In this document: positions 1-8,574 of the stretch, one piece after another | Layout of the letters: each line of letters opens with the position of its first letter | How positions within the stretch are numbered: position 1 is the stretch's first letter | Source of the DNA: Pseudomonas entomophila | GTDB taxonomy: Bacteria > Pseudomonadota > Gammaproteobacteria > Pseudomonadales > Pseudomonadaceae | Direction of reading: 5' to 3' | DNA: 64,000 nt | NCBI RefSeq assembly: GCF_029193575.1 | Contig: NZ_JARGCS010000043.1 | Coordinates: 62,001-126,000, forward strand | Program-made: the position numbers and the translations under genes | The notes under the pieces: generated by a model | What the model saw: the letters and a program-made list of their open reading frames with translations, nothing else | What the model was told of the DNA's origin: nothing | Databases searched by the model: none

Positions 1-930
1 ACCCGATACGATGACAACGACGGTATGTCCTCGAACAAGCTCCGGTCGAGACAACGCAGCGGCCAAGCACGCGGCCCCGCCTGGCTCGGCGACGATCTTG
101 AGTTCCTGCAATGCAACGCGCATCGCCTCACGCACCTCGTCGTCGCTCACCGTATAACCCGCGCCCAGGTAGCGTTTGTTGATCGCAAACGGAATTTCCC
201 CCGGCGTGACGGTCAGCAGCGCATCGCATATCGACGGCGCCGTCGGAGCGTTGCTCACCAATCGACCTTCGGCAAGCGAGCGGCCCGTGTCGTCGTAACC
301 GATCGGCTCCACGGGGTGCAAGCGTATGTCCAGTCCTGAGCCAACGGCAGCCAAGGCGCTGCCCGCAATCAAACCGCCGCCTCCCGCGCCACAGAGGAGC
401 ATCGTTGGTTTTTCTCCAGCCTTTTCGGCGTCCTGCAGGGCCTCGAGAAAGGCCGTACCCTGCCCTGCAATCACGTCGGGGTCGTCGAAAGGCGGCACGA
501 TAATCGCCCCCGTCTTCGAGGCAATCTCGTGGCCGATCTGTTCCCTGCTCTCCGTGAGCCGGTTGTACAACACCACCTTCGCGCCCCACCGCTGGGTGCC
601 CGAAATCTTTGCGCGTGGCGCATCGGAGGGCATCACGATCGTCACCGCAACGCCAAGACGTTGTCCTGCGAACGCCAGGGCCTGTCCGTGATTACCGGCC
701 GACCAAGCGACGACCCCCAGCTTGCGCTCGTTTTCCGACATCATCAAAAGCCGGTTAAAGGCCCCTCTGACTTTGAAAGACCCCGTGAGCTGGAGGCTTT
801 CAGCTTTGATGAGCAGTTTCGCGCCAAGTTGGGCATCCAGAACGGGGCTGCGCAGCAACGGTGTGTGGGTGATATGCGGGCGCAGCCTCGATGCTGCGGC
901 CTCGACGTCGGCGAACGTGGGCACTCTCAT
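1..930 (-). CDS. PLP-dependent threonine/serine dehydratase-like enzyme, 3' end outside window
   Basis: The visible 310 residues read as a fold-type II PLP enzyme. A Gly-Ser-Phe-Lys motif places the PLP lysine at residue 53, a Ser-Ala-Gly-Asn-His carboxylate loop is at 77-81, and a Gly-rich phosphate loop is near 181-186. The frame is still open at base 1, so the C-terminus is missing. The family deaminates threonine, serine or hydroxyaspartate to 2-oxo acids. It starts 35 bases after an ornithine-cyclodeaminase-like gene on the same strand, so the two are probably one operon. That pairing is known from ectoine catabolism (EutB/EutC), but no other ectoine gene is visible. The exact substrate cannot be decided. 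Confidence 0.85.
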   Translation of the reverse strand, partial: MRVPTFADVEAAASRLRPHITHTPLLRSPVLDAQLGAKLLIKAESLQLTGSFKVRGAFNRLLMMSENERKLGVVAWSAGNHGQALAFAGQRLGVAVTIVMPSDAPRAKISGTQRWGAKVVLYNRLTESREQIGHEIASKTGAIIVPPFDDPDVIAGQGTAFLEALQDAEKAGEKPTMLLCGAGGGGLIAGSALAAVGSGLDIRLHPVEPIGYDDTGRSLAEGRLVSNAPTAPSICDALLTVTPGEIPFAINKRYLGAGYTVSDDEVREAMRVALQELKIVAEPGGAACLAAALSRPELVRGHTVVVIVSG

Positions 931-965
931 TTGAAATACTCTCAAGGTTCAGTGACGGATTGACG

Positions 966-1943
966 CTATGCCTGGACATCGAGCGGACCCACCAACTTAA
1001 GATCCAGCGCTCGTTCCAGTGCAAGCGACGCGATGGCGAGGTCTTGCAGGCCAATACCCGAACTGTCGAAGATCGTGATGTCGGCGGGTCGGATGCGGCC
1101 GCTTGCGCCCCCCTCAATAACGGCCCCCAATGCGCAAATATCGTCTTGCGTGATGAGGTTCTGGTTGATGGCAGCTTCGAACTCGCCGAGCGTAATCGAC
1201 TGTTCTACCAGATCGGTAAAGAGCCGCGCTGAAGTGACCAACGAAACATCGAGTTCCTGCTTGCCACGCCCGTCCGCACCCATGGCACTGATATGCGTGC
1301 CAGGCCGCACCCACGCACGCGACACCAAGGGTTGCCTCGCCGCAGTGACAGTAATGACGATATCAGCCGTCTCGACGGCAGTTTGGAGATCGCAGGCCTC
1401 GGCATCCTGAATGCCCAGTTCGCGCCGGACGCGCTCGGCAAATAGCTCAGCCACTTGCATGTTGCGATTCCATATTCGGATGCGGTCGATGGGCCGAACC
1501 GCGATGGCCGCCTGCAGTTCAAACCACGCCTGATGACCGGCGCCCACAATGGCCAGGCTTCGACTATCGGCTCTTGCGAGGTGACGCATGGCTGCGCCGT
1601 TGGCAGCGGCTGTTCTCAGCGACGTCAGATGGGTGGCGGCGATGAGCGCCTTGGGAAACCCTGTTTCGGCATCAAGCAGTAGCGTCGACGACGCATGGGC
1701 TGGAAGCCCTGCATCACGATTGCAGGGCCAGTAACTTCCCAGCTTCGCACCATAAACGCCGCCCTTGTCCAGCGCGCCGCACTTCACACCGAATAGCTCG
1801 TCCGCGGTCGGCCCCTTTGCCATTACCGCAGGATAGGCGCGCGCCTCACCTCGAACGAGTTGGCGGAAAACATCCTCAACCACCTCGATTGCATCCACCA
1901 TGCTAATGACGTGGGCGGCAACCTCCTCACTGACAAAAAACAT
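966..1943 (-). CDS. Ornithine cyclodeaminase/mu-crystallin family protein
   Basis: 325 residues, the usual family length. A conserved Leu-Arg-Thr-Ala-Ala-Ala segment near residue 110 is followed by an NAD-binding Gly-Ala-Gly loop near 134 and the typical Gly-Ala-Asp...Gly-Lys-Gln-Glu-Leu stretch near 220. The family uses NAD(H) to deaminate and cyclise ornithine or to oxidise or reduce amino/imino acids. The ATG at 1943 was chosen because AAGGGG lies 6 bases upstream; the frame stays open further upstream, but that part reads unlike the family. It is the first gene of a pair with the dehydratase downstream; EutC of ectoine degradation is one possible match. Confidence 0.87.
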   Translation of the reverse strand: MFFVSEEVAAHVISMVDAIEVVEDVFRQLVRGEARAYPAVMAKGPTADELFGVKCGALDKGGVYGAKLGSYWPCNRDAGLPAHASSTLLLDAETGFPKALIAATHLTSLRTAAANGAAMRHLARADSRSLAIVGAGHQAWFELQAAIAVRPIDRIRIWNRNMQVAELFAERVRRELGIQDAEACDLQTAVETADIVITVTAARQPLVSRAWVRPGTHISAMGADGRGKQELDVSLVTSARLFTDLVEQSITLGEFEAAINQNLITQDDICALGAVIEGGASGRIRPADITIFDSSGIGLQDLAIASLALERALDLKLVGPLDVQA

Positions 1944-2258
1944 GTGAATCCCCTTCTGACTTATCGCCATCGTTGAATAGGCAGCAGTCTCGGAAATTAT
2001 GGTCAAATTGTCAACCTGATACATTTTGTCTTGATTATGAGCGTACCGTGTCGCGTCGACAACGCCGACCCACGTGTGCGCAATAGACACCCTCTATCAG
2101 ACAATCCAGCCTATCGATTTGACCGCGTCATTTTGCCTCAGATAACGTCCGCGCCCTGCAAAGTTGACCCAGAACCCAGGTTGCCCCCCTGCCCGCCCCA
2201 CCCCGACCCCAAGCCTTGCATGCACGGTCGGAGCCATTCTCTTGTTCGAGTTGCTGAA
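1944..2258. other. Divergent intergenic region
   Basis: 315 bases between two divergent genes. The part next to the cyclodeaminase start (about 1960-2045) is clearly richer in A/T than its surroundings and probably carries that gene's promoter. The part before the transporter (2150-2215) is C-rich. I found no convincing -35/-10 pair, operator palindrome or small gene. Confidence 0.5.
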
Positions 2259-3050
2259 ATGTCCGTAATCGCTCCACCCCAGATCACCGAGCTGATCATC
2301 GAAGCCGGCGCCAAGAAAGCCCACCTCCCCACCCGCGCCACCCTGATCCTGGGTTTCCTGGCGGGCGCCTTCATCTCCCTTGGCTTCCTGCTGGCGATCC
2401 ACGTCAGCACCATGATTCCCGCGCAATGGGCCTCCTTCGGCAACCTTCTGGGCGCCGCCGTATTCCCCATGGGCCTGATCCTGGTGATTCTCGCCGGCGG
2501 CGAGCTGCTGACCGGCAACATGATGAGTCTGCCGCTGGCGATGTTCGCCAAGCGCATCGCGCTGGCCGCCGTGGCACGCAACTGGCTGCTGGTGACACTG
2601 GCCAACCTCTTGGGGGCGTTGTTCGTGGCCTATTGCTTCGGGCACCTGCTGGGGCTTTCCGAAGGCCCGTACCTGAGCAAGACCCTTGCCGCAGCGACCG
2701 GCAAGGTCAGCGCCGACTTCCTCCACGCGTTCGTCTCGGGCATTGGCTGCAACTGGCTGGTGTGCCTGGCGGTGTGGCTGTCGTACGCCAGCCGCGAGGT
2801 CAGCGGCAAGATCCTCGGCATCTGGTTCCCGATCATGGCCTTCGTGGCTATCGGCTTCCAGCACGTGGTGGCCAATATGTTCCTGATTCCCTCGGCGATC
2901 TTCGCCGGCTACCTGAGCTGGGGGCAGTTCGCCGAGAACATTGCGGCGGTGTTCCTGGGCAACGCGGTGGGTGGCGCGATCTTCGTCGGGTTGGCGTACT
3001 ACGTGTCGTATGGCAGTGCGGCAGACACCGAGGGGCAGCGCGTAATCTAG
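2259..3050 (+). CDS. Formate/nitrite transporter (FNT) family channel
   Basis: 263 residues with six hydrophobic segments, as expected for the pentameric FNT channels that pass formate, nitrite or related small monovalent anions across the inner membrane. A Gly-Gly-Glu-Leu-Leu-Thr-Gly-Asn segment near residue 85 and a Gly-Cys-Asn-Trp-Leu-Val-Cys stretch near 163 match the two conserved half-helix regions. The ATG at 2259 is the first Met next to the family-like N-terminus; the frame is open upstream to 2031, but that part is proline-rich and unlike the family. The gene stands alone, convergent with the next one. The substrate is not determined. Confidence 0.88.
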   Translation: MSVIAPPQITELIIEAGAKKAHLPTRATLILGFLAGAFISLGFLLAIHVSTMIPAQWASFGNLLGAAVFPMGLILVILAGGELLTGNMMSLPLAMFAKRIALAAVARNWLLVTLANLLGALFVAYCFGHLLGLSEGPYLSKTLAAATGKVSADFLHAFVSGIGCNWLVCLAVWLSYASREVSGKILGIWFPIMAFVAIGFQHVVANMFLIPSAIFAGYLSWGQFAENIAAVFLGNAVGGAIFVGLAYYVSYGSAADTEGQRVI

Positions 3051-3099
3051 GCGTCCCGTCCGGACCGATCAAGGCGAGGCGCGATGGCGCCTCGAAGTA

Positions 3100-3951
3100 T
3101 CAAACGATGAAGATCTGATCGCCAACCTGTTCCGAGAGGTCACTCGGCAGGACGTCCTTGATCAGTGTCTCTAGGATGGCGATCAGTTTTGCATTTGCCT
3201 CACACTCTGCTGGCGTCAGCCCCTCCAAAACGCTCTTGAAGTTCCTTGCCACGTCCTCCATTCGCTGAGCGATCGGTAACGTGCCCAAGTTGCGCTGGTC
3301 GGCAATGACACGAATGGATCTCACCTGGTAGTCGTAGAAGTCGCGGTCAATCAAGCGCTTCTTGAACAAAGTATCAAGCTCACGACGCGCCTTTTTGTCT
3401 TGGCCATTCTTGACGCATGCAAGGTTGTACTTGTGCAAGAGAAGCGCTTGATAGGGATTGAGCCTCTCGTGGGTTTCGAGAAGCTCACGCAGCACCCTGA
3501 TTCGGATACTGGGAAACAGCACGCTCAGGATCTTGGCGCGTGGCTCATTGGCATTCAGAGGTGTGGTCTTGAGTTCGTGGAGCAGCACCTGAACGATGAG
3601 GTCGCCCGCAGCCTCCACGGCCCTCTTTGCTTCGCGTTCAGTAAAGGGAACTTCAGAGTAATGCGAGGCCCTGTCACCAAGGCTTTTGATCAGTTGCAGC
3701 GTTGCGATGGTTTCCGGGCTCGTATCGTTCTGGATAGCGTCTATCTTTCGTTCCAGCCCCAGCTTCTTGAATTGCTCACTGCCCAACGCGACCTTGGCGC
3801 TATCGCTCAAGAACAGTTCAATGAACATTTCCGCGTACCAGCGGGCTGCGTTACCTCGTGCATGGGGGGTAGCGGTCTCTGAAAACAGATCCGCGATTCG
3901 CTGCTCCGCAGCTTTGGGTACGGGGTTGGTCTGTGTTTCTACCATTTCCAT
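3100..3951 (-). CDS. Uncharacterised 283-residue protein, DUF4145-like N-terminus
   Basis: Not confidently recognised. The protein is soluble and mostly helical, rich in Lys/Glu/Arg, without signal peptide or membrane segment. Residues about 15-100 have the layout of DUF4145-type helical domains: an aromatic-rich helix, a Leu-Glu-Arg-Lys-Ile-Asp helix, then Leu-Gly-Asp-Arg-Ala-Ser-His-Tyr. This is a resemblance only. Base use is more relaxed than in the neighbours (more A/T third positions), which fits an accessory gene acquired later. A second ATG at 3945 is a possible start. It lies alone between a transporter and the guanidine operon. Confidence 0.75.
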   Translation of the reverse strand: MEMVETQTNPVPKAAEQRIADLFSETATPHARGNAARWYAEMFIELFLSDSAKVALGSEQFKKLGLERKIDAIQNDTSPETIATLQLIKSLGDRASHYSEVPFTEREAKRAVEAAGDLIVQVLLHELKTTPLNANEPRAKILSVLFPSIRIRVLRELLETHERLNPYQALLLHKYNLACVKNGQDKKARRELDTLFKKRLIDRDFYDYQVRSIRVIADQRNLGTLPIAQRMEDVARNFKSVLEGLTPAECEANAKLIAILETLIKDVLPSDLSEQVGDQIFIV

Positions 3952-4073
3952 TTGGTGCCAACTTACTATCTTGTGTGAAGGAGGCGCTCAAATCTATGTG
4001 AAGGCACAGGTGCTGACAACGGCATTTCTGCGTGCCCCATTCATCCTCATCGGCGAGGTGATGGTCGCTTCCC

Positions 4074-4162
4074 GAGGCCTCATCACGGGGCAAGCCCGCT
4101 CTCACAGGCTCACCGCCGTATTCACAACCAGCAGCTACCTGTGGGGCTTGCCCGCGATGACG
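4074..4162. repeat. REP pair in inverted orientation
   Basis: One REP-type palindrome around 4074-4108 (core CGGGGCAAGCCCGCT) faces an inverted copy at 4138-4160 (core GGGGCTTGCCCGCGATGA). The pair sits immediately after the stop codon of the carboxylase gene and may act as a transcript end or stabiliser. Cores of this kind recur many times in this window. Confidence 0.75.
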
Positions 4163-4165
4163 GTG

Positions 4166-7100
4166 TCAGGTCGGCGCAGCGCCCTCCTCGACCACCACGA
4201 TCACCTGCCCGGCACGCACTGGCGTGCCAGGCTCCACGCGAATCTCCCGAACGGAGCCGGCAACGCTGGCCAAGACGGGGATTTCCATTTTCATCGACTC
4301 CAGTACCACCAGGGTGTCCCCCGCCTCGACGGCGTCCCCCACCGTCACTTGCACCTGCCACAGGTTTCCGGCCACCGGGCTCTCCACGCCGACCTGCCCC
4401 GGTGCCAGTGCCGCCTCGTCCGCTACCGGTGCCGCCACCTCGGCGCTTTCGAAATGCGCCTGCCCGCTCGCCAGCCAGCGTTGCCGTTCCGCCTCGAAGG
4501 CCGCTTGCTGCTGCGCGCGAAACGCTGCGATCCCCTCGGCCTCATCGGCCAGGAACCCTTGGTAGTCCGCCAAGCGCAGTTGGCTGTGCTCGATATGCAG
4601 CGGATAACGGCCCAGCGGGAAGTCACGACGAATGCGCAGCAATTCCTCGGCACTGACCGGGTAGAAACGGATCTGGTCGAAGAAACGCAGCAACCAGGGC
4701 TTGCCGTCGAATGCGGCGACCTGCCGGTAGCGGTTCCACATCTGCAAGGTCCGGCCGACGAACTGGTAACCGCCCGGCCCTTCCATTCCGTACACGCACA
4801 GGTAGGCGCCGCCGATGCCCACCGAGTTCTCGGCGGTCCAGGTGCGCGCGGGGTTGTATTTGGTGGTCACCAGCCGGTGCCGTGGGTCCAGCGGCGTGGC
4901 TACCGGCGCGCCGAGGTAGACGTCGCCCAGGCCCATCACCAGGTAGCTGGCGGCGAACACCGTGCGTTGCACCTCGTCCAGCCCAGGCAGGTCGTTGATA
5001 CGGCGGATGAACTCCAGGTTGCTCGGGCACCAGGGCGCGTCCTTGCGCACGGTGGTCATGTATTTCTCGATGGCCAACTGGCAGGCCGGGTCGTCCCACG
5101 ACAGCGGCAGGTGCACGATGCGCGATGGCACTGCCAGGTCCCGCGTGGTGCAGACGGCTTCCCACAGGCCAGACACCACCGCCAGCAAGCGCGCCAACGG
5201 CAGGCGTTCGGGCTGGTAATGCACCTGCAGCGAGCGGATACCCGGGGTCAGGTCGATGACGCCCGGCAGTGCTTCGGCCTCCAGAGCCTGCATCAAGGCG
5301 TGGCCACGGAAGCGCAGCACCAGGTCCAGCTCCGCCGCGCCGATCTCCAGCAGCAGGTGGGTGTCCCCCGCCAGCCGGGCGAGCAAGCGCGTGTCGGCCT
5401 CGCCGATGTCCAACACAATGGGTGACTGCGGCAGGCAACCCAAGGCCGGCTCGGGAGACCGGTCCAGCAGCGGCGCGGTGGCGAGCCGGCGCGCCTCGTC
5501 CAGCTGCGTGGCGATGAAGCGCACCTTGTCGCCGGCCTTGAGCTGGCCGAGTTGCCACAGGTCGGCCTCGATCACCGTCACCGGGCAGACGAACCCTCCC
5601 AGGCTAGGGCCGTCGGGGCCGAGGATCACCGGCATGTCGCCAGTGAAGTCCACTGCGCCGATGGCGTAGGGGTTGTCGTGGATGTTCGAGGGGTGCAGGC
5701 CCGCCTCGCCGCCGTCGGCACGCACCCACTCCGGGGTCGGGCCGATCAGGCGCACGCCCGTGCGGCTGGAGTTGAAGTGCACTTCCCAGTCGGTGGCGAA
5801 GAACGTCTCGATATAGCCCTCGCTGAAGTACTCCGGGGCCGCGTGCGGGCCGTAGATCACCCGGATGCGGCGCACCTGCGCCAACGCGGGCTCAGGTGGC
5901 AATGCCGCGCCGCACGACGGGTCGGTCAGCTCGGCCAGTTGCAGCACATCGCCCGCGCGCAGCGCCCGGCCGCCATGGCCGCCGAATTGGCCGAGGGTGA
6001 AGGTGCTCTTGCTGCCCAGATAGTCCGGCACCTGTACGCCGCCGCGCAGGCACAGGTAGCTGCGGGCGCCGGCGCCGCCTACGGTGCCCAGGCTCAGGGT
6101 CGCGCCTGCGCCGATGAACAATGCCGTGTTCATCGGCACCGGTTGGCCGTCGATGGCCAACGGCAGCACCGCACCGGTCACCGCCAGCACCGCGTCGGTG
6201 TTGAACCGCAGGGTCGGGCCATTCAGGGTGATCTCCAGGCCAGCGGCGCCCTCTGGGTTGCCCAGCAATTGGTTGCCCAAGCGCAGGGCTCGGCTGTCCA
6301 TCGGGCCTGACGGCGGCACGCCCACGGCCCAGTAGCCTAGGCGCCCTGGGTAGTCCTGCACGGTGGTCTGGGTGCCGCCGCTGAGCACCTCGAAGGTCGC
6401 GGCACGGTAGGCCAGGCCTTCCAGGCAGCGCGTCCACGGGTTGCCGGAGGCGAACGGTGCGTCGGCGAGGATCTGCCGCAGGTACGGGCGGTTGGTCTGC
6501 ACCCCGTACAGCGAAGTGCGCGCCAGGGCGTCGTCCAACTGCCGGCAGGCCTGGGCACGGTCCTCACCCCAGGCGATGAGCTTGGCGATCATCGGGTCGA
6601 AGTATGGCGGGATTTCGCAGCCGGCCTCGACCCAGGTGTCGATACGCAGCGCCTGGCCGTCGGCGAGTGGAAACTCGACCGCGGTGAGCAGCCCGGGGCT
6701 GGGCTGGAAGCCTTTGCCAGGGTCTTCGGCATACAGCCGCGCCTGCACGGCGTGGCCGCGTGGCCGCAGTCGCTCGCGCAGGGTGTCGAGTGGCGGCAGC
6801 TCGCCAGCAGCCAGTTGCACCATCCAGGCCACCAGGTCGACGCCCCAGACCTGCTCGGTCACCCCATGCTCGACCTGCAGGCGAGTATTCACCTCAAGGA
6901 AATAGAAGCGTTGCGTGTCGCTGTCGAAGACGAACTCGACGGTCCCGGCGCTGCGGTAGCGCACGGCCCTGGCCAGGGTGATCGCCGCCTCGCACAGCGC
7001 CTCGGCCATGCCTGCCGGCAGGTTGGGCGCTGGGGTTTCCTCCAGCACTTTCTGGTTGCGCCGCTGCACCGAGCAGTCGCGCACGCCCAGTGCCAGCACG

Positions 7101-7756
7101 TCACCGGCCCCGTCACCGAACACCTGCACCTCCAGGTGGCGCGCACGGGCGATGTACTGCTCGATGAACACTCCAGCGTCGCTGAAGTTGTTCTGGCCCA
7201 GGCGCTTGACGCTCTCGAACGCCTCGCACAGCTCGCCCGAGTCCTGGCACACACGCATGCCGATGCCACCGCCGCCTGCGGTGCTCTTGAGCATGATCGG
7301 GTAGCCGACCTGCTGCGCGGCCGCCAGCGCCTCATCGAGGCTGTCGAGCAGATCGGTGCCTTCGAGCAGCGGCACGCCGTGCTGACGCGCCAAGGCGCGG
7401 GCGGTGTGCTTGAGGCCGAATACCCGCAGCTGCTCGGCGGTGGGCCCGACGAAGGCGATGCCGGCGGCCTCGCAGGCCTCAGCGAACGCCGCGTTCTCGG
7501 AGAGGAAGCCGTAGCCTGGATGGATCGCCTGGGCGCCACTGGCCCGCGCTGCGGCGAGGACCTTCTCTACGGCCAGGTAGGTGGCGGCCGCTGCGCCCTC
7601 CCCCAGGCTCAGCGCCTGGTCGGCTTCGAGCACATGGCGGCTGGCGATGTCGGCCTCGGCATACACCGCCACCCCCTCGACGCCCAATGCGCGCAAGGTG
7701 CGCAGGATGCGGCAGGCAATGGCGCCACGGTTGGCGATCAGCAAAGAATTGAACAT
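4166..7756 (-). CDS. uca: Biotin-dependent guanidine carboxylase (annotated as urea carboxylase in many genomes)
   Basis: 1196 residues, full length. Residues 1-450 form a biotin carboxylase with ATP-grasp and Gly-rich loop; about 455-1030 hold the KipA/KipI-like carboxyltransferase halves; the C-terminus is a biotin carrier with Glu-Ser-Met-Lys-Met, the biotinyl lysine being 1156. The reaction uses ATP and bicarbonate to carboxylate guanidine (or urea). Guanidine is inferred from context: two guanidine riboswitches and two DUF1989 carboxyguanidine-deiminase-type genes lie in the same operon. The ATG at 7756 has GGGGGA about 7 bases upstream. It is the last gene of the operon; the usual allophanate hydrolase does not follow. 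Confidence 0.94.
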   Translation of the reverse strand: MFNSLLIANRGAIACRILRTLRALGVEGVAVYAEADIASRHVLEADQALSLGEGAAAATYLAVEKVLAAARASGAQAIHPGYGFLSENAAFAEACEAAGIAFVGPTAEQLRVFGLKHTARALARQHGVPLLEGTDLLDSLDEALAAAQQVGYPIMLKSTAGGGGIGMRVCQDSGELCEAFESVKRLGQNNFSDAGVFIEQYIARARHLEVQVFGDGAGDVLALGVRDCSVQRRNQKVLEETPAPNLPAGMAEALCEAAITLARAVRYRSAGTVEFVFDSDTQRFYFLEVNTRLQVEHGVTEQVWGVDLVAWMVQLAAGELPPLDTLRERLRPRGHAVQARLYAEDPGKGFQPSPGLLTAVEFPLADGQALRIDTWVEAGCEIPPYFDPMIAKLIAWGEDRAQACRQLDDALARTSLYGVQTNRPYLRQILADAPFASGNPWTRCLEGLAYRAATFEVLSGGTQTTVQDYPGRLGYWAVGVPPSGPMDSRALRLGNQLLGNPEGAAGLEITLNGPTLRFNTDAVLAVTGAVLPLAIDGQPVPMNTALFIGAGATLSLGTVGGAGARSYLCLRGGVQVPDYLGSKSTFTLGQFGGHGGRALRAGDVLQLAELTDPSCGAALPPEPALAQVRRIRVIYGPHAAPEYFSEGYIETFFATDWEVHFNSSRTGVRLIGPTPEWVRADGGEAGLHPSNIHDNPYAIGAVDFTGDMPVILGPDGPSLGGFVCPVTVIEADLWQLGQLKAGDKVRFIATQLDEARRLATAPLLDRSPEPALGCLPQSPIVLDIGEADTRLLARLAGDTHLLLEIGAAELDLVLRFRGHALMQALEAEALPGVIDLTPGIRSLQVHYQPERLPLARLLAVVSGLWEAVCTTRDLAVPSRIVHLPLSWDDPACQLAIEKYMTTVRKDAPWCPSNLEFIRRINDLPGLDEVQRTVFAASYLVMGLGDVYLGAPVATPLDPRHRLVTTKYNPARTWTAENSVGIGGAYLCVYGMEGPGGYQFVGRTLQMWNRYRQVAAFDGKPWLLRFFDQIRFYPVSAEELLRIRRDFPLGRYPLHIEHSQLRLADYQGFLADEAEGIAAFRAQQQAAFEAERQRWLASGQAHFESAEVAAPVADEAALAPGQVGVESPVAGNLWQVQVTVGDAVEAGDTLVVLESMKMEIPVLASVAGSVREIRVEPGTPVRAGQVIVVVEEGAAPT

Positions 7757-7789
7757 GCAACGTCCCCCGAAGGCGCAAAGGCGCCTCGA

Positions 7790-7850
7790 CTGGGTTGCGG
7801 GTCGTCCCGCAGTGTCAGGAATGCCGTGGGGTCGTCCCCCGGCCAGAAGC
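7790..7850 (-). ncRNA. Guanidine-II riboswitch (mini-ykkC)
   Basis: On the minus strand two hairpins with identical ACGA loops stand in tandem. The first has its loop at 7835-7832 closed by a GGGG/CCCC stem extended past one bulged base. The second is TGCGGG-ACGA-CCCGCA at 7811-7796. Two short hairpins with ACGR loops shortly before a ribosome binding site define the mini-ykkC class that binds guanidine. The carboxylase start is 39 bases further on, with a third small hairpin (AGGCGC-CTTT-GCGCCT) between. The element probably controls translation of the carboxylase. Confidence 0.88.
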
Positions 7851-7854
7851 GACG

Positions 7855-7947
7855 CTATTCGCCGCGGGTGGCGTACAGGTTGGCGCGGAACACACAGGCG
7901 CGGAACAGCGCGCGGCGCAGGCGCGCGAGCAAGGGGGTCAGTTCCAT
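7855..7947 (-). CDS. Candidate 30-residue small protein between cgd and carboxylase genes
   Basis: A short frame starts with ATG at 7947, overlapping the last 10 bases of the preceding deiminase-subunit gene, and stops at 7855 just before the guanidine-II riboswitch. The product is strongly basic and amphipathic: it begins Met-Glu-Leu-Thr-Pro-Leu-Leu and carries seven Arg, two Phe and one Cys. Nearly all third positions are G or C, as in the real genes here, and the overlap would allow coupled translation. It could also be a chance frame in GC-rich DNA. No family is recognised. Confidence 0.5.
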   Translation of the reverse strand: MELTPLLARLRRALFRACVFRANLYATRGE

Positions 7948-8564
7948 ATCAGCAGCTCCGCGGGGGTTGGGTTGTAGCCGTTGCAGGGGTTGTTCAACTG
8001 CGGGCAGTTGGAGATCAGCACCATCACGTCCATCTCGGCGCGCAGTTGCACGTACTTGCCTGGGCCGGAAATGCCGTCCTCGAAGGTCAGCCCACCCTCG
8101 GGGGTGACCGGCACGTTCATGAAGAAGTTGATGTTCGGGCCGATGTCGCGCTTGCCCAGGCGGCCATCGTGGCTGCAGGCGCGCAGGTAGTTGTCGCGAC
8201 AGCTGTGCATGTGCCGGGTGTCCAGGGCGTAGCGCACGGTGTTGCTTTCCTGGGCGCAGGCGCCGCCGAGGGTGTCGTGGCGGCCGCAGTTGTCTTCCAG
8301 CACGGTCAGCATCGGCCGACCCAGGTTCGAGTACAACACGCTGCCAACGCCCAGGTAGACGTTGCCCTGGTTGCGCAGGGTGCGCTGCACGTCATAGCGC
8401 TCGCGCGGGTTGGCGGTGCTGTAGAACAGTGTGTCGATCGCCTGGTTGCCTTCCAGGTCGAGAATGCGCAGGGTCTGGCCGGCCTTGACCTCGGCGAGCC
8501 ACGGCTCACCGGCGGGAATGGTCGCCCGGGAGACGGCGTGTTCGGGTTGCAGCGGGGTATTCAT
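7938..8564 (-). CDS. Carboxyguanidine deiminase subunit, DUF1989 (urea carboxylase-associated protein 2 type)
   Basis: 208 residues, DUF1989 fold. Proteins of this type, once named urea-carboxylase-associated, are known as subunits of carboxyguanidine deiminase, which turns carboxyguanidine into allophanate and ammonia. This copy keeps the cysteines expected at a metal site: Cys103 in Leu-Gly-Gly-Ala-Cys and Cys187 in Ser-Asn-Cys-Pro. The paralogous subunit next door lacks both, so this one is probably the catalytic partner. It starts 10 bases after that subunit and lies in the middle of the guanidine operon. Confidence 0.9.
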   Translation of the reverse strand: MNTPLQPEHAVSRATIPAGEPWLAEVKAGQTLRILDLEGNQAIDTLFYSTANPRERYDVQRTLRNQGNVYLGVGSVLYSNLGRPMLTVLEDNCGRHDTLGGACAQESNTVRYALDTRHMHSCRDNYLRACSHDGRLGKRDIGPNINFFMNVPVTPEGGLTFEDGISGPGKYVQLRAEMDVMVLISNCPQLNNPCNGYNPTPAELLIWN

Positions 8565-8574
8565 GGTCGGCTCC

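Noticed and set aside
4074-4162. CRISPR-like repeat spacing
   Set aside because: The repeats are inverted REP palindromes in pairs, not direct repeats with regular spacers, and no cas gene is present.
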